Both the position numbers and the translations under genes were made by a program. A model generated the notes under the pieces. The model was given only the letters and a program-made list of their open reading frames with translations, searched no databases and was not told where the DNA came from. Positions 17,197 through 28,145 of a stretch of 64,000 nucleotides of DNA are shown here, one piece after another (the stretch's first letter is position 1; the number at the start of each line of letters is the position of its first letter). The stretch comes from Serratia sp. M24T3 (GTDB lineage: Bacteria; Pseudomonadota; Gammaproteobacteria; Enterobacterales; Enterobacteriaceae): positions 1-64,000 of the forward strand of contig NZ_AJHJ01000022.1 in assembly GCF_000257645.1 (NCBI RefSeq), given 5' to 3'.

Positions 17197-17913
17197 TCAC
17201 AGTAGCGTGGTGAGAGAGCTTAGTGCGTTGATCTCGATGTGCGGCAACAGGCGCGCATCGGGAATAGTCATCAGATTACCCTGACGCAGGTTGATCCAGC
17301 AGGCCTGCATGCCACAGCGTACAGAACCGGCGACGTCTGTGGTCAAGTCGTCGCCAACGTGGAGAATATTGGCTAGCGGCAAGTCAAGACGCTCGGCCGC
17401 CAGTTGGTACATGTCGTCCCACGGCTTGGCGCGCCCGTCCCGCCCGGCAACCAGTGTAAACTCGAAATGCTTCGACAGGCCGCACAGGTCGGGATTGGCA
17501 TTGCCGTTGGTGATCGCCACCAGCGGGAATTTTTTGCCCAGCGCGGCAAGCGTGTCGTGGGTTTCCTGCGGTACATCAATGCGGCTGCGCCATTGAGCAA
17601 AGTTCTGCATCGTAGCTTCGGCACCGGCTGTGGATTCTGCCTCGCTCAACCCGCGACGCAGCAACGTGTGGTACAGCGCCTTATGACGCCACGCGGTAAC
17701 GTCATGATAAATTTCTGCATCCTGTTCGAGCAGCTCCGCTCGCACCGCCCGCCATTCTGCCGATTCGATATCTGCGGTCGCCGGATGGTACTGACGCAAA
17801 AACTGCATCGTTTCCGACTCGGTACGGACAATCACCGGATAGTTATCGTAAAGCGTATCGTCGAGATCGAATGTGATCGCCTCGATCTGTTGCAGGGGAC
17901 GGTAGAACTTCAT
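17197..17913 (-). CDS. yigB: HAD-family phosphatase YigB
   Basis: A 238-residue HAD class I hydrolase, the same length as E. coli YigB, which dephosphorylates 5-amino-6-ribitylamino-uracil phosphate (riboflavin pathway) and FMN. Motif I is TFDLDDTLYD with Asp16 and Asp18. The motif II region is AITNGN and motif IV HVGDDLTTDV. Its ATG at 17913 overlaps the xerC stop (TGATG), indicating translational coupling at the end of the dapF-yigA-xerC operon. Confidence 0.95.
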   Translation of the reverse strand: MKFYRPLQQIEAITFDLDDTLYDNYPVIVRTESETMQFLRQYHPATADIESAEWRAVRAELLEQDAEIYHDVTAWRHKALYHTLLRRGLSEAESTAGAEATMQNFAQWRSRIDVPQETHDTLAALGKKFPLVAITNGNANPDLCGLSKHFEFTLVAGRDGRAKPWDDMYQLAAERLDLPLANILHVGDDLTTDVAGSVRCGMQACWINLRQGNLMTIPDARLLPHIEINALSSLTTLL

Positions 17914-18824
17914 CAGGATTTTCCTCGTTTAGCGCGGGGATGCGCGGCATCGTAAACTGACGCCAAATGTTGAAAGTCGAGATGGGTATAGATTTGCGTG
18001 GTCGACAGGTTGGCGTGGCCCAGTAGCTCCTGGACGGCGCGCAAATCACCACTCGACTCCAGAACGTGCGTCGCAAAGGAGTGGCGCAGCTTGTGGGGAT
18101 GAATATGACTGTTCACGCCCTGCTTGATGCCCCACTCTGCAAAGCGCTTTTGCACGTTGCGGGTTGAAATTCTTCGGCCTTGATTAGATAAAAACATCGC
18201 GTCATCTTCAGGCCCGAACAGGTCACGCAGCGCCAGCCAGTTCTCAAGCCAGGTGACCGCCGTGCGGCCAATCGGCAGTTTTCGCTCTTTGCTCCCTTTA
18301 CCCATCACCCAAACTTCGCCGGAAGGTAAATCAACGTGTCCGAGATTTATGCCCACCAACTCAGATAAACGCAGGCCCGCGCCATACATTACTTCAAGCA
18401 TAGCGCGATCGCGAACCGCGAGTGGATCATTGAGGTCGATATCCAGTAACTGCCCGACTTCATCGACGTCGATATTTTTAGGCAGATGGCGCGGCGCGCG
18501 CGGGGTAGAAATTCCTTTCGCTGGATTAGCCTTGAGCACGCCCTGATGCACCTGCCAGTCAAGGAAGCTGCGCAACGCCGAAAGGCGCAATGCCAGGCTG
18601 GACGCGCCGAGACCCGCGCGTTTACTGCGAGCTGTGAGCATGCGAACTTTGGCGGCGTCAAGGTCGCGCCAGTCAGTCAGATTCAGATCGGCAGCCATGC
18701 CAATCAGCGCCTGAAGTTGATGGTGATAACTGCTTTGCGTTAGCGGGCTGAGCTGGCGCTCGACCCGCAGATAACGTAAGAATGCCTCGACCGCGGGTTG
18801 CAGTGGCGAGTCAGTTTCACTCAT
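17913..18824 (-). CDS. xerC: Site-specific tyrosine recombinase XerC
   Basis: A 303-residue tyrosine recombinase that, with XerD, resolves chromosome dimers at dif; E. coli XerC has 298. The N-terminal SAM-like core-binding domain covers about residues 1-95. The catalytic set is complete: Arg152 (GLRLSE), Lys176 (GKGSKE), His244 and Arg247 (HPHKLRH), His270 ([11 protein letters not shown]) and nucleophile Tyr279 (QIYTHL). It overlaps yigA by 4 bases (ATGA) and yigB by 1. Confidence 0.97.
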   Translation of the reverse strand: MSETDSPLQPAVEAFLRYLRVERQLSPLTQSSYHHQLQALIGMAADLNLTDWRDLDAAKVRMLTARSKRAGLGASSLALRLSALRSFLDWQVHQGVLKANPAKGISTPRAPRHLPKNIDVDEVGQLLDIDLNDPLAVRDRAMLEVMYGAGLRLSELVGINLGHVDLPSGEVWVMGKGSKERKLPIGRTAVTWLENWLALRDLFGPEDDAMFLSNQGRRISTRNVQKRFAEWGIKQGVNSHIHPHKLRHSFATHVLESSGDLRAVQELLGHANLSTTQIYTHLDFQHLASVYDAAHPRAKRGKS

Positions 18825-19531
18825 GCGCGCTCTATCCAGCGCGACACCAGGCCGGGTAGCATTTTTGCCAGCTGGTCGAGCATCACGGTGCCCATTCCTG
18901 CCTGATAGTGTTGCGGATCGCGGCTGCTGAAAATCAGCATCCCCAATTCGCCTTCCTCGCCCATCAGCGACAGCGCAACTGAGCCGACCGCCTTGGCCTG
19001 AGGCAGAACCAGCAACAGTTCCGGGCCGTTAAGACTGCCGAGGAAATGGTGGGTATCACCAAGTCGTTGAATACGTAAAGATTCAAACGAGCTGCGCGTC
19101 AAAGCAAGATGCGTGAAATCGGAAGGCGCGCCAATTCGCCAGCTTTCGCTAAACAGCCGAACGTTGGCACCCGCCAATCCAAAACCTCGGCCCCAGCGTT
19201 GCAAACGGTTAAGCATGTCTTGCAGGCTGGTAGCGTCGGCGAGATTGGCTTGCAGCTCAATCAGGCGGCCAAACAGGGTTTCATTGATGGTTGCCTGTTC
19301 CATCAGCAGGGTAATTTCTTCTTCCAGCCGGGAAATCTGGTTACGTTGACGTCCAAGCTGCCATTCCACCAGCGAGATACTGCCTTTCACCGGGTGCGGA
19401 ATGTGCATTTGCTCAACGCTGCGCGAATTTCTAATAAAGAAATCAGGGTTTTGCAGCAGATACTGCATTACCAGCTCGTCATCGAGCTCGGCAACGTTGG
19501 CGCTTTCTATCTGATCATCAAGATTGTTCAT
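18821..19531 (-). CDS. yigA: DUF484 protein YigA
   Basis: A 236-residue protein of the DUF484 family, found in operon with dapF and xerC in enterobacteria. A predicted coiled coil (about residues 50-80, containing [19 protein letters not shown]) precedes a GAF-like domain with LLLVLPQAK and [14 protein letters not shown]. Its molecular function is not known. It overlaps dapF and xerC by 4 bases (ATGA) on each side. Confidence 0.92.
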   Translation of the reverse strand: MNNLDDQIESANVAELDDELVMQYLLQNPDFFIRNSRSVEQMHIPHPVKGSISLVEWQLGRQRNQISRLEEEITLLMEQATINETLFGRLIELQANLADATSLQDMLNRLQRWGRGFGLAGANVRLFSESWRIGAPSDFTHLALTRSSFESLRIQRLGDTHHFLGSLNGPELLLVLPQAKAVGSVALSLMGEEGELGMLIFSSRDPQHYQAGMGTVMLDQLAKMLPGLVSRWIERA

Positions 19532-20352
19532 AGATGAATGAATCCGTCATAAACATGGGTGGCAGGTCCGGTCATAAACAGCGGATGGCCCGGCCCTTTC
19601 CAGCGAATGTTGAGGCTGCCTCCCGGCAGGTCCACCTGAACTTCTTCCGCAAGCAGCCCTTGATGTATGCCAATTGCGACTGCTGCACAGGCACCGCTTC
19701 CGCAGGCCTGCGTTTCTCCCGCACCACGCTCGTACACTCGCAGCTTGATGCTGGCAGTGTGAATCACCTGCATAAAACCGACGTTAACACGTTCTGGAAA
19801 ACGTTCGTGACTTTCGAGCAGCGGGCCAAGATGTTCTACGCCGGCAGTGACCACGTCGTCAACCTGTAACACGCAATGAGGATTGCCCATCGAGACGACG
19901 CCACACAGTACAGTGTGTTCTTCTGCCCGTAAAATATAGGTTTTTTCAGGTTTAGGGGCACGGAAAGGAATTTGCTGCGGCTCAAAAATCGGCTCGCCCA
20001 TATTCACTTCAACCAGCTCGTCTTCCGTCACCGTGAGAGTCATGCGCCCGTTTTGGGTGCTGACCTGAATTTCACGTTTGTTGGTTAGCCCCTTGATACG
20101 GACAAAACGGGCGAAACAGCGTGCCCCGTTGCCGCACTGCATGACTTCGCTGCCGTCGGCGTTGAAGATGCGATAATGAAAATCCAGTTCAGGATCGTAA
20201 GGAGGCTCGACGACCAGCAATTGGTCGAAGCCTACGCCTCGGTTACGATCGGAAAGTCGGCGGATCAGTTCGGGAGAGAAGTAAACATTTTGGGTGACGG
20301 CGTCAACGACCATAAAGTCATTGCCCAGGCCGTGCATTTTAGCGAACTGCAT
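19528..20352 (-). CDS. dapF: Diaminopimelate epimerase
   Basis: A 274-residue PLP-independent epimerase that converts LL- to meso-diaminopimelate for peptidoglycan and lysine, the same length as E. coli DapF. The two catalytic cysteines are Cys73 ([11 protein letters not shown]) and Cys217 ([11 protein letters not shown]). The ATG at 20352 starts [13 protein letters not shown]. It lies 57 bp downstream of lptM and overlaps yigA by 4 bases. Confidence 0.98.
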   Translation of the reverse strand: MQFAKMHGLGNDFMVVDAVTQNVYFSPELIRRLSDRNRGVGFDQLLVVEPPYDPELDFHYRIFNADGSEVMQCGNGARCFARFVRIKGLTNKREIQVSTQNGRMTLTVTEDELVEVNMGEPIFEPQQIPFRAPKPEKTYILRAEEHTVLCGVVSMGNPHCVLQVDDVVTAGVEHLGPLLESHERFPERVNVGFMQVIHTASIKLRVYERGAGETQACGSGACAAVAIGIHQGLLAEEVQVDLPGGSLNIRWKGPGHPLFMTGPATHVYDGFIHL

Positions 20353-20409
20353 ATCTTACTCCGCTTGACCTCTGGCCATCGCCAGAAGAGTGATCCTGTT
20401 GCTTGACGA

Positions 20410-20604
20410 TTAGTAAAGCTGCCCGCTGTTTTTAGCCGCGTCTTTATCAGGAGAAACACCGGTTGCCTGATTCGCGTTAGGCGCTACTGCTTTTTGGTTG
20501 GCAGATTTAGCGGCTGGCGGGAAGTACAACGGCCCTTTCAATCCACAGCCGGAAAGTGCAAACAGGGCCATAGCAGCCATAGAGCAACGTAGTGCGGTTT
20601 TCAT
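20410..20604 (-). CDS. lptM: LPS-assembly lipoprotein LptM (YifL)
   Basis: A short lipoprotein (64 residues from the ATG at 20604). The signal runs MKTALRCSMAAMALFALSGC with the lipidated Cys at residue 20, followed by the family-defining CGLKGPLYFPPA. LptM helps the LptD/LptE outer-membrane LPS translocon mature. The start is uncertain: in-frame ATGs at 20619 and 20634 would lengthen the N-region, and none has a strong ribosome-binding site; 20604 gives the same signal length as E. coli. A possible -10 (GATTAT) lies near 20675-20680. Confidence 0.88.
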   Translation of the reverse strand: MKTALRCSMAAMALFALSGCGLKGPLYFPPAAKSANQKAVAPNANQATGVSPDKDAAKNSGQLY

Positions 20605-20749
20605 ATGCAAATTTTTCATTTTGATTGTTTTCATTTTAACCAGGATCTGCGATCCACCGTCCAAGCTCTCTATAATCGCAGTTGGATCATGAAAAGCAAT
20701 AGGAATCGATTATCAAAAACAGGGAACAGTCGCGAAGGCTATCGACAGA

Positions 20750-23308
20750 TCAGTGGATTTGAAACTGCTGCGCCAGGCTGGCAGGTTCCGAACCGACTTC
20801 CGGCACCGCCGCGTAAAGGTGCGACAGAACGTTGCTGCGGAAAGGGATAACCTGGGTACGCCCTTCCAGCGAGACAATCTGGTAGAACTGCGGCAAGTTA
20901 AAATTCACAAAACTTGAACCGTAGGTGAATCGATCGTGGGATGACGAATAAAAACGGCTGACGTCGCGCACCAGATCTTCTTTGCTGCCTTCGCAATGGT
21001 GATAAACCTCGACGCGATTCGACTCATCCAGAATATAGATGTTAAAGCCGACCTCATCGCTGCTGGTTTCGAAGAAAAACTGGATGATCCCTTCGCTGGC
21101 GTAGCCGTCAACTACCGACGGCAGATGCACCTGTGAGGTATCCACTTTGACCGACAAACCGTGCAGTTTGTTATTGGAGATAGCGCCGTAGAATTCGATG
21201 GCGTTTTCGAGTTTTTGCACCGAAACGGAGAGACGTTCGAAGAACAGTCCCCAAGTCTGACCGGAAACTCTCACCGCTTTGAAACGACCTGGCTCAAGGC
21301 GCTTGCTCGACAGGCGCAACTCAATGCACTCAGACACTAACTGCTGAATACGGGTGCGGATCAGGCCGCGCAAATGCTGGCTGTAACAGAAGACTTCTAC
21401 AGACTCCGGCGGCGCGGCATCCTGATGCATTTTACCCAGGATGGTTTTCAGCGCTTCAAGCACCGCTTGCTCACTGCTGAAATGCAAGGTACGCACTTCA
21501 TTCCACGAGTTGCGATACAGCAGATCAATACTGCCCACCAGGCACTGCTGCTGTTCGCCGAAGCTGAATACGTCGAGCTTGCGGAAATCAAAATGCACCA
21601 CCTGATTACGAAATGCCGCGGTCGGATCGTGCTCTAGATTGACGATGATCGACAAATGACGGATTTCACAAGGGCTATACAGCGCCTTTGGCGTCGGGGC
21701 AGGCAGGCGGATAGGGAAATTGTTTGAGATATCTGCCACCAGCTCGCGCAGTTTGGAGATATCACATAAGTTGCTGCTTTTGATGTGCAGACGCGTAGTC
21801 GGCGTCAGCAGCCCGTTGAAATAGGCCCAGGCCACCAGCTTGCTTAGGTAGCGGTTATATTCCAGCGGCTGATGGCTGATGATCGAATCCATCGACGGCG
21901 ACTGATTATAGAGATACCAGCCTGTCCGATTGGCGCGCCCGGTCGGAACGTGAATAAAGGTCAAATCGCTTTCGGAAAGGTCAGGCGAAATCTGTGGGTT
22001 AACCAGCGTGACTTTACCCGGCAGCGCTTCAAAGGCGGCATACAGTTTACGGGTCAATACGCCGATATCCTGCGGACTGGCGCTGACACTAAGGTTGTTA
22101 CGGCGCGCAAAGCGGATCAGGTTACGATAACTTTGCATCATCGCATCAAGCAGCTCGTTGTGTGCTTCACGCACGCGCTCGATTTTCCAGTTGGCTCGGT
22201 TATCAAGTATCGCCAGACGCTCTTCACTCCAGCCCCACTCGCTGACCAGCTGAGTCAGAATTTCACGACGCCAGCCCACCGTGGCGCGAGTGCGAGAGAG
22301 TTTTTCATGCACTTTGAGATAGAAACAGCGGCGAACCAGGTCAAGACGGGTGAAGTCTTCCACCTGCGTCAAATAACGGGTCACGCGGTCGAGCATCATG
22401 CAGTAGGCGTCAAGACCGAAGCAGACAATCTCCCCTTGGTGCAGACGCTGTTTGATGTCCATCGCCAACAGCTGGGTATTAGGGTATTCCCAGGAATAGG
22501 CTTCAAGCAGCAAGGTTTTCAACACCGCCTTGTAAGGCGAGTCGATACTTTTATATAGCTGCCACAGGCTGGCACCGAAATACTCCTCGGCAGACAGCGT
22601 GCTCAGGCCGCCGAGGTCAAGCCACTCGTTCGGCGTGAGCGCACCCTGTGAATAAAGGGAGAGCACGTACTCATCGTAATGCGCCTCTTCTTCGCCCGGC
22701 ACCATATTCCACAGAATACGTTTGCCGGCGAGACGCACGGCGGTACGGTAAAATTCATCCAGCAGCAAGATATGCTGAGTGGAACCGCAGTCCTCACCGC
22801 TCAGGCTGCCGCTTTCATTATGGCGGAAGCGGTTTTCATCAATCAGGAAGAAGCTGACCTCAACGCCCATCGACGCCGCCCATTTTTCGAGCAGCAGGCA
22901 TTTTTCCTGCAGGCGATTGCGCTCTTCGTTGTCTAGCCAGGATTGATGACAGACCCAAATGTCGAGATCGGAAGATTGGCTCTGACCAATCGACGAGGTG
23001 CTGCCCATTGAATAGACGCCGGTAATCGGCAGTTCGCCTTTAACCGTCGGCTCAAAAGGACTGCCCCATTTCTCGGCAAGGGTGTTCAAATAGGTTTGTT
23101 GGGATTCATCAGGCGTAAAAATGCAGACGCCATGGGGCGCTTTACCTTCAAGGTAACCCGGCATCAGGGGATGGTGGTGATGTAACAAGACGGGCAACAG
23201 ACTATAGACCTGCTGGAAAGCGGGTCCTTGAGCCACAACTGCGCGATCAACGCGAAGCTGATTAATTGCATCCAATCTTTGCTTTAATGTCTCGATGTAG
23301 AGGTACAA
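20750..23308 (-). CDS. cyaA: Adenylate cyclase, class I
   Basis: An 852-residue class I adenylate cyclase (E. coli 848) producing cAMP for CRP. The N-terminal catalytic domain starts [14 protein letters not shown] and contains [19 protein letters not shown], the nucleotidyltransferase-type active site. The C-terminal half holds the glucose-sensitive regulatory region. The start codon is TTG at 23308, as in E. coli, where a UUG start limits synthesis. A CRP site lies in the promoter. In E. coli, cyaY lies just beyond the 3' end; here only 145 bp separate the cyaA stop from the lptM start and cyaY is absent. Confidence 0.97.
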   Translation of the reverse strand: MYLYIETLKQRLDAINQLRVDRAVVAQGPAFQQVYSLLPVLLHHHHPLMPGYLEGKAPHGVCIFTPDESQQTYLNTLAEKWGSPFEPTVKGELPITGVYSMGSTSSIGQSQSSDLDIWVCHQSWLDNEERNRLQEKCLLLEKWAASMGVEVSFFLIDENRFRHNESGSLSGEDCGSTQHILLLDEFYRTAVRLAGKRILWNMVPGEEEAHYDEYVLSLYSQGALTPNEWLDLGGLSTLSAEEYFGASLWQLYKSIDSPYKAVLKTLLLEAYSWEYPNTQLLAMDIKQRLHQGEIVCFGLDAYCMMLDRVTRYLTQVEDFTRLDLVRRCFYLKVHEKLSRTRATVGWRREILTQLVSEWGWSEERLAILDNRANWKIERVREAHNELLDAMMQSYRNLIRFARRNNLSVSASPQDIGVLTRKLYAAFEALPGKVTLVNPQISPDLSESDLTFIHVPTGRANRTGWYLYNQSPSMDSIISHQPLEYNRYLSKLVAWAYFNGLLTPTTRLHIKSSNLCDISKLRELVADISNNFPIRLPAPTPKALYSPCEIRHLSIIVNLEHDPTAAFRNQVVHFDFRKLDVFSFGEQQQCLVGSIDLLYRNSWNEVRTLHFSSEQAVLEALKTILGKMHQDAAPPESVEVFCYSQHLRGLIRTRIQQLVSECIELRLSSKRLEPGRFKAVRVSGQTWGLFFERLSVSVQKLENAIEFYGAISNNKLHGLSVKVDTSQVHLPSVVDGYASEGIIQFFFETSSDEVGFNIYILDESNRVEVYHHCEGSKEDLVRDVSRFYSSSHDRFTYGSSFVNFNLPQFYQIVSLEGRTQVIPFRSNVLSHLYAAVPEVGSEPASLAQQFQIH

Positions 23309-23421
23309 GACTTTTCGCCCGATTTTCTTCCAGTGTCTAGAAACAACCCCGTATCCAAATACGCCATTAGTTTTTAAAAACTTTAATTTGAAATATGTAT
23401 TTGACGTATTATTGCTGGAAA

Positions 23422-23437
23422 CGTGATCAATTTAACA
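23422..23437 (-). promoter_or_regulatory. CRP site in the cyaA promoter region
   Basis: On the cyaA strand the site reads TGTTAAATTGATCACG, fitting TGTGA-N6-TCACA with one main mismatch, 114 bp upstream of the UUG start. E. coli cyaA is repressed by cAMP-CRP at an equivalent position over its main promoter. The remaining 310-bp gap (23309-23619) between cyaA and hemC is A/T-rich and must hold both divergent promoters; I could not place these confidently. Confidence 0.7.
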
Positions 23438-23619
23438 CCTTGCTGTTTGACCGTAAAGGAAGTAACGCACCACAATTACTGTTGCGTCTCTATACATTTT
23501 ACTTCCTGATCCGTCATGCCACAAATTTCCCTGTTAAACCGTCACAACTTCCCTGATCGCTGACACCTCATCACCGTAGGTGGTAGGATGGTCTGCGAAA
23601 TTAAAAAACGGTAAGAAGA

Positions 23620-24561
23620 ATGTTAGACAAAACCATCCGAATTGCCACTCGACAGAGCCCGCTAGCCCTGTGGCAGGCACAATTTGTTCAAAGTCAGCTC
23701 AAAGCTTTTCATCCGGATTTGCAGGTTGAATTAGTCCCGATGGTCACCAAAGGTGACATCATTCTGGATACGCCACTGGCCAAAGTTGGCGGTAAAGGCT
23801 TGTTCGTCAAAGAGCTTGAGCTGGCCTTGCTGGAAGGACGCGCCGATATCGCCGTTCATTCAATGAAAGACGTACCGGTCGATTTCCCGAAAGGCCTTGG
23901 GCTGGTCACGATTTGCGAGCGCGAAGACCCGCGTGATGCTTTCGTTTCCAATCACTTTGCCAGCCTCGACGATCTGCCTCAGGGTAGCGTAGTAGGCACC
24001 TCAAGCCTGCGTCGTCAGTGTCAACTGCGTCAGCAACGCCCAGACCTGCAAATTCGCGATCTGCGCGGCAACGTTGGCACCCGTCTGGGTAAGCTCGATA
24101 ATGGCGATTACGACGCAATTATTCTGGCTGTCGCCGGTCTGAAACGCCTGGGTCTGGACTCACGCGTTCGCGCTGCGCTGACGCCGGAAGAGTGCCTGCC
24201 CGCCGTCGGTCAAGGTGCCGTGGGTATTGAATGCCGTCTCGACGACGTTCGCACTCGGGAGTTACTGGCTCCGCTGGCTCATGTCGAAACGACACTGCGC
24301 GTTGCCGCAGAGCGTGCGATGAACATGCGTCTTGAAGGCGGTTGTCAGGTTCCGATCGGCAGTTATGCGGAGCTTGAAGGCGATACCCTTTGGCTGCGCG
24401 CGCTGGTTGGCGCGCCGGACGGTAGTCAAATGGTGCGCGGCGAACGTCGTGGTCCGACATCCGAAGCGGAAAGCATGGGCATCAGTCTGGCGGAAGAGTT
24501 GTTGAACGCCGGAGCACGCGAAATATTGCAGGAAGTCTACCAGGGTAACGCACCAAAATGA
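23620..24561 (+). CDS. hemC: Hydroxymethylbilane synthase
   Basis: A 313-residue porphobilinogen deaminase (E. coli 313) joining four porphobilinogens into hydroxymethylbilane in haem synthesis. The dipyrromethane cofactor Cys is Cys242 (LEGGCQVP). The catalytic Asp is Asp84 (HSMKDVP), and the Arg-rich substrate-binding run [11 protein letters not shown] is at 128-138. The start ATG at 23620 has GGTAAGA upstream. Its end overlaps hemD by 4 bases (ATGA). Confidence 0.98.
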   Translation: MLDKTIRIATRQSPLALWQAQFVQSQLKAFHPDLQVELVPMVTKGDIILDTPLAKVGGKGLFVKELELALLEGRADIAVHSMKDVPVDFPKGLGLVTICEREDPRDAFVSNHFASLDDLPQGSVVGTSSLRRQCQLRQQRPDLQIRDLRGNVGTRLGKLDNGDYDAIILAVAGLKRLGLDSRVRAALTPEECLPAVGQGAVGIECRLDDVRTRELLAPLAHVETTLRVAAERAMNMRLEGGCQVPIGSYAELEGDTLWLRALVGAPDGSQMVRGERRGPTSEAESMGISLAEELLNAGAREILQEVYQGNAPK

Positions 24562-25298
24562 CCATTCTGGTGACCCGCCCTTCACCTTCGGGAGAACAGC
24601 TTGTAGCCCGGCTTCGTACGCTGGGCAGGGTCGCCTATCACTCGCCTTTAATCGAGTTTGCACCGGGTAGCGAGCTTGCGCAGCTGCCCACAATGCTATC
24701 CTCGTTAAAGCCGCAGGATATGATTTTTGTCCTTTCCCAGTATGCGGTGAACTACGCTGACCGTGCGATACGTCAGCAGGCTCAACACTGGCCTGATTTT
24801 GTAAGCTATTATGCTATTGGGCGAACCACTGGTTTGCTGACGCATCGCGCCAGCAGCCTGCCGATAATTTATCCACAGGATGGCGAGACCAGCGAAACAC
24901 TGTTGAATCTTCCTGCCTTGCAATCAATTAAAGGCCGTAATGCTTTGATTTTGCGTGGGAATGGCGGGCGAGAACTGCTGGCGGATACGCTAAGGGAGCG
25001 CGGTGTTAACGTAAGCTACTGTGAGTGTTATCGACGCAGCCCGATTTTCTACGACGGCAGTGAGCAAAGCTCAAGCTGGCAACGCGCCGGGGTGAATACT
25101 CTGGTGGTCACCAGCGGAGAAATGTTACAACAGTTATATACGTTAGTTCCTGATTACTATCGAACAAGTTGGCTTTTAAGCTGCACGTTGATAGTGGTCA
25201 GCGAACGTTTGGCAACCCTTGCCCGCCAACTTGGCTGGCAATCTATTAGGGTTGCAGATAACGCAGATAATGATGCGCTGATCCGTGCATTAAAATAA
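24558..25298 (+). CDS. hemD: Uroporphyrinogen-III synthase
   Basis: A 246-residue cytosolic enzyme, the same length as E. coli HemD, that cyclises hydroxymethylbilane with D-ring inversion. It starts [16 protein letters not shown] and shows the two-domain HEM4 pattern with [25 protein letters not shown] and [12 protein letters not shown]. It is translationally coupled to hemC (ATGA overlap); hemX follows 22 bp downstream. Confidence 0.96.
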   Translation: MTILVTRPSPSGEQLVARLRTLGRVAYHSPLIEFAPGSELAQLPTMLSSLKPQDMIFVLSQYAVNYADRAIRQQAQHWPDFVSYYAIGRTTGLLTHRASSLPIIYPQDGETSETLLNLPALQSIKGRNALILRGNGGRELLADTLRERGVNVSYCECYRRSPIFYDGSEQSSSWQRAGVNTLVVTSGEMLQQLYTLVPDYYRTSWLLSCTLIVVSERLATLARQLGWQSIRVADNADNDALIRALK

Positions 25299-25320
25299 CC
25301 TGACTAAGGGACGTGCCCAG

Positions 25321-26484
25321 ATGACGGAACAAAAAAATCCTTCCGCAAAGGTAGATGAAACTCACATTGCGGTTGAGAGCCCCCAACAGCCAGACATTGC
25401 TTCTCGTGAAACCGTACAGAAAGAAAAACGTACGGGCCCCGTTTTGGGTGCAATCGCCATTGTGTTGGTGATCGCGCTTGGCGTAGGCATTTATTATCAC
25501 GGACACCAACAGGCTCAGGCGGAAGTTGCTGCCAACGAAGCATTGCAAGACCAACTGGCGACGCTCAAGAGCAGCCAGCAGCAGGACAAGCAACAAATCG
25601 ACACCTTGCTGAGCCAGCAGGATAAATCTCAGCAGGAAGCCACGCGCCAGCAAGCCTCTTACAGCCGTCAGTTAAGTGAGTTGCAGGATAAAGTCGCCAG
25701 CATTTCCGGCAGCGATGCCAAAACCTGGATGCTGTCGCAGGCAGATTTCCTGGTCAAACTGGCTGGTAGAAAACTGTGGAGCGATCAGGACGTTACCACT
25801 GCCGCCGCGCTGTTGAAAAGCGCCGACGCCAGCCTGGCCGACATGAACGACCCAAGCCTGATTGGCGTTCGTAAAGCGATTAATGACGATATCGGCAGCC
25901 TGTCCGCAGTGACTCAGGTCGATTTCGACGGCATCATCCTTAAGGTGAATCAGCTTTCAAATCAGGTTGATAACCTGCGTCTGGCTGATAACGACACGGA
26001 TGACACGCCGATGGACAGCGACAGCGGCGAACTCTCCGGTTCACTGACAGAATGGCGTCAAAACCTGAGCAAGAGCTGGCACAACTTTATGTCCGATTTC
26101 ATTACCATTCGCCGTCGCGACACCAGCGCCGAGCCGCTGTTAGCACCGAATCAGGACGTGTATCTGCGCGAAAACATCCGCTCGCGTCTACTGATTGCCG
26201 CACAGGCCGTGCCGCGTCATCAGAATGAAATCTATAAGCAGTCACTGGAAACGGTATCGACCTGGGTTCGCGCCTATTTTGATACAACCGATCCTTCGAC
26301 CAAAGCGTTCCTTGCGGATCTCGATAGTCTGAGCCAACAGTCTGTTTCAATGGACGTTCCGGATCAGCTGAAAAGCCAGCCAATGCTGGAAAAACTGATG
26401 CAAACGCGCGTGCGCAATCTGCTTCAACAGCCTGCCGCGGCGGCGACCAGCAACGCCGCAACGACCAGCAAACAGGGGGAATAA
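25321..26484 (+). CDS. hemX: HemX-family membrane protein
   Basis: A 387-residue protein in the hemCDXY operon (E. coli HemX 393). A polar N-terminal tail is followed by one membrane span (about residues 40-60, [17 protein letters not shown]), then a long periplasmic part that starts with a Gln-rich coiled coil (residues about 65-130). It was once annotated as uroporphyrinogen methyltransferase, but no methyltransferase motifs are visible and the function remains open. hemY starts 3 bp later. Confidence 0.94.
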   Translation: MTEQKNPSAKVDETHIAVESPQQPDIASRETVQKEKRTGPVLGAIAIVLVIALGVGIYYHGHQQAQAEVAANEALQDQLATLKSSQQQDKQQIDTLLSQQDKSQQEATRQQASYSRQLSELQDKVASISGSDAKTWMLSQADFLVKLAGRKLWSDQDVTTAAALLKSADASLADMNDPSLIGVRKAINDDIGSLSAVTQVDFDGIILKVNQLSNQVDNLRLADNDTDDTPMDSDSGELSGSLTEWRQNLSKSWHNFMSDFITIRRRDTSAEPLLAPNQDVYLRENIRSRLLIAAQAVPRHQNEIYKQSLETVSTWVRAYFDTTDPSTKAFLADLDSLSQQSVSMDVPDQLKSQPMLEKLMQTRVRNLLQQPAAAATSNAATTSKQGE

Positions 26485-26487
26485 CGC

Positions 26488-27681
26488 ATGCTACGTGTTC
26501 TCATACTGTTTCTAATCATTATTGCCGGAATTGTTGTTGGGCCGATGCTGGCCGGACATCAGGGCTATGTATTGATCCAGACCGACAACTATAACGTTGA
26601 AACCAGCGTTACCGGTCTGGTGATCATGGCGATTCTGCTGTTTGTGGTGCTGTTTTTGATCGAATGGCTGCTGCGCCGTTTATTCCGTACCGGCGCAAAT
26701 ACTCGTGGCTGGTTTGTGGGCCGCAAGCGTTCCAAGGCGCGTAAACAGACCCAGCGCGCGATGATCAAGCTGGCAGAGGGCGATCATCGTCAGATGGAAA
26801 AGCTGCTGACCAGCAACGCTGCCCATGCCGATCAGCCGATGGTGAACTATTTGCTGGCGGCCGAAGCGGCTTCGCAGCGCGGTGACGAGATTCGCACTAA
26901 CCAGTATTTGGAACGTGCCGCCGAGATTGCCGATACCGATCAGTTGCCGGTGGATATTACCCGCGTGCGTATTCAGCTGGCGCAGGGCGAGATCCACGCC
27001 GCGCGTCACGGTGTCGATCGCCTGATTGGCCTGTCGCCACGTCACCCTGAAATTCTGCGTCTGGCAGAACAGGCATACATGCGCACAGGTGCTTACGCGT
27101 CGCTGATGGAAATTTTGCCCTCGATGGCGAAAGCGAATATCTATGACGAAGAGCAGCTGCAACGTGTTCAGGAACAAGCTTACGTCGGCATGATGAACCA
27201 GTTGATGGCTGAGGAAGGCAGTGAAGGCCTCAAGCGCTGGTGGAAGAATCAGAGTCGTAAAACCCGTCACGAACCTGCATTACAGGTAGCAATGGCGGCG
27301 CACTTGATTCAATGCAACGATCACGATCTGGCACAGGAAGTCATTCTTGATGGCCTGAAACGCCAATACGATGAACGCCTGGTAGCGATGCTGCCGAAAC
27401 TGCGCTCAGGTAATTCGGATCAGATTGAGAAATTCCTGCGTCAGTCAATCAAGCAAAACGGTGCTACCCCGCTGCTAAGCAGCACGCTGGGACAAGTTTT
27501 GTTGAAGCATGGTGAATGGTTGCAGGCAAGTGAAGCGTTTCGTGAAGCTCTGCGACAACGGCCTGACGCCTACGATTACGCCTGGCTGGCCGATGCGCTT
27601 GATAAGCTGCACAAACCGGCTGAAGCGGCGGAGATGCGCCATCAGGGGCTGATGCTGACGATTAACAATTCGCAGCAATAA
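26488..27681 (+). CDS. hemY: HemY, TPR protein of the haem operon
   Basis: A 397-residue inner-membrane protein (E. coli HemY 398). Two N-terminal membrane spans (about residues 4-22 and 40-60) precede a basic loop and a cytoplasmic domain with tetratricopeptide repeats; the clearest near the C terminus is LGQVLLKHGEWLQASEAFREAL. It is proposed to act in late haem synthesis or delivery; it is not the protoporphyrinogen oxidase called HemY in Bacillus. It is last in the operon, with a strong terminator beyond. Confidence 0.94.
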   Translation: MLRVLILFLIIIAGIVVGPMLAGHQGYVLIQTDNYNVETSVTGLVIMAILLFVVLFLIEWLLRRLFRTGANTRGWFVGRKRSKARKQTQRAMIKLAEGDHRQMEKLLTSNAAHADQPMVNYLLAAEAASQRGDEIRTNQYLERAAEIADTDQLPVDITRVRIQLAQGEIHAARHGVDRLIGLSPRHPEILRLAEQAYMRTGAYASLMEILPSMAKANIYDEEQLQRVQEQAYVGMMNQLMAEEGSEGLKRWWKNQSRKTRHEPALQVAMAAHLIQCNDHDLAQEVILDGLKRQYDERLVAMLPKLRSGNSDQIEKFLRQSIKQNGATPLLSSTLGQVLLKHGEWLQASEAFREALRQRPDAYDYAWLADALDKLHKPAEAAEMRHQGLMLTINNSQQ

Positions 27682-27701
27682 CTCGCTTTAAAACTGTTTA
27701 A

Positions 27702-27729
27702 AGCTCGCCAATCTGGCGGGCTTTTTTTT
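27702..27729 (+). terminator. Terminator of hemCDXY
   Basis: AGCTCGCCA (27702-27710), loop ATC and TGGCGGGCT (27714-27722), with one G-T pair, are followed by TTTTTTT. It lies 20 bp beyond the hemY stop. Confidence 0.9.
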
Positions 27730-27763
27730 CGCCGCAGGATCGTGCGATTAATAAATCACAGGC

Positions 27764-27979
27764 AAAAAAAACACTTGCCGGAGAGACAAGTGTCAAAAAC
27801 AATCAGGTCTTGGACAACATGGGTAGTGTCACACTCAACGTTTTGTCTGCTGGTTGATAACGTTTGTCAGAGAGAACAATGGTTATCGGGCAGATAGACA
27901 AGAGACACTGTAATTTGGCTCTGCGTCATTCCCAGGGTTATGAAGCTACGCAATCATAAAAGGTGGAATGAGCATCTAC
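27764..27979 (-). ncRNA. glmZ: Small RNA GlmZ
   Basis: The minus-strand transcript would begin GTAGATGCTCATTCC (27979 downwards) and later contain GGAATGACGCAGAGCC and ACGTTGAGTG, matching recalled conserved blocks of E. coli GlmZ, the Hfq-binding RNA that activates glmS translation unless cleaved by RNase E/RapZ. It sits between hemY and the argX-hisR-leuT-proM tRNA genes, the E. coli location. A perfect hairpin ACACTTG/CAAGTGT (27771-27777, 27787-27793) followed by eight U bases ends it, giving about 216 nt (E. coli 207). The 5' end is set by the sigma-54 promoter spacing. Confidence 0.9.
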
Positions 27980-27990
27980 GACAGAGATAT

Positions 27991-28006
27991 TGCAGGGAGC
28001 GTGCCA
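27991..28006 (-). promoter_or_regulatory. Sigma-54 promoter of glmZ
   Basis: On the minus strand TGGCAC (-24), five bases and CTGCA (-12) match the RpoN consensus TGGCAC-N5-TTGCA with one change. The -12 GC is about 12 bases before the conserved first G of GlmZ at 27979. Sigma-54 control of glmZ is known in several Enterobacteriaceae including Yersinia. Confidence 0.85.
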
Positions 28007-28145
28007 GATCGGTTGATTACCTTATCCGACATGGCGATATAAAAATTATGCCTATGATAAATAAGTATAAATATTCAGTCATCCAAGAGCAGCATTTCCG
28101 GAATGAATTAACTTATTGTTAGAAAAGGATTTTTAACAGCAAATT

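Noticed and set aside
21872-22558. Long open frame antisense to cyaA
   Set aside because: It is a codon-bias shadow of cyaA with no start signals or family match.
27940-28122. 60-codon ORF antisense to the 5' part of glmZ
   Set aside because: No family resemblance and no ribosome-binding site; it runs through the conserved GlmZ 5' end and its promoter on the other strand.
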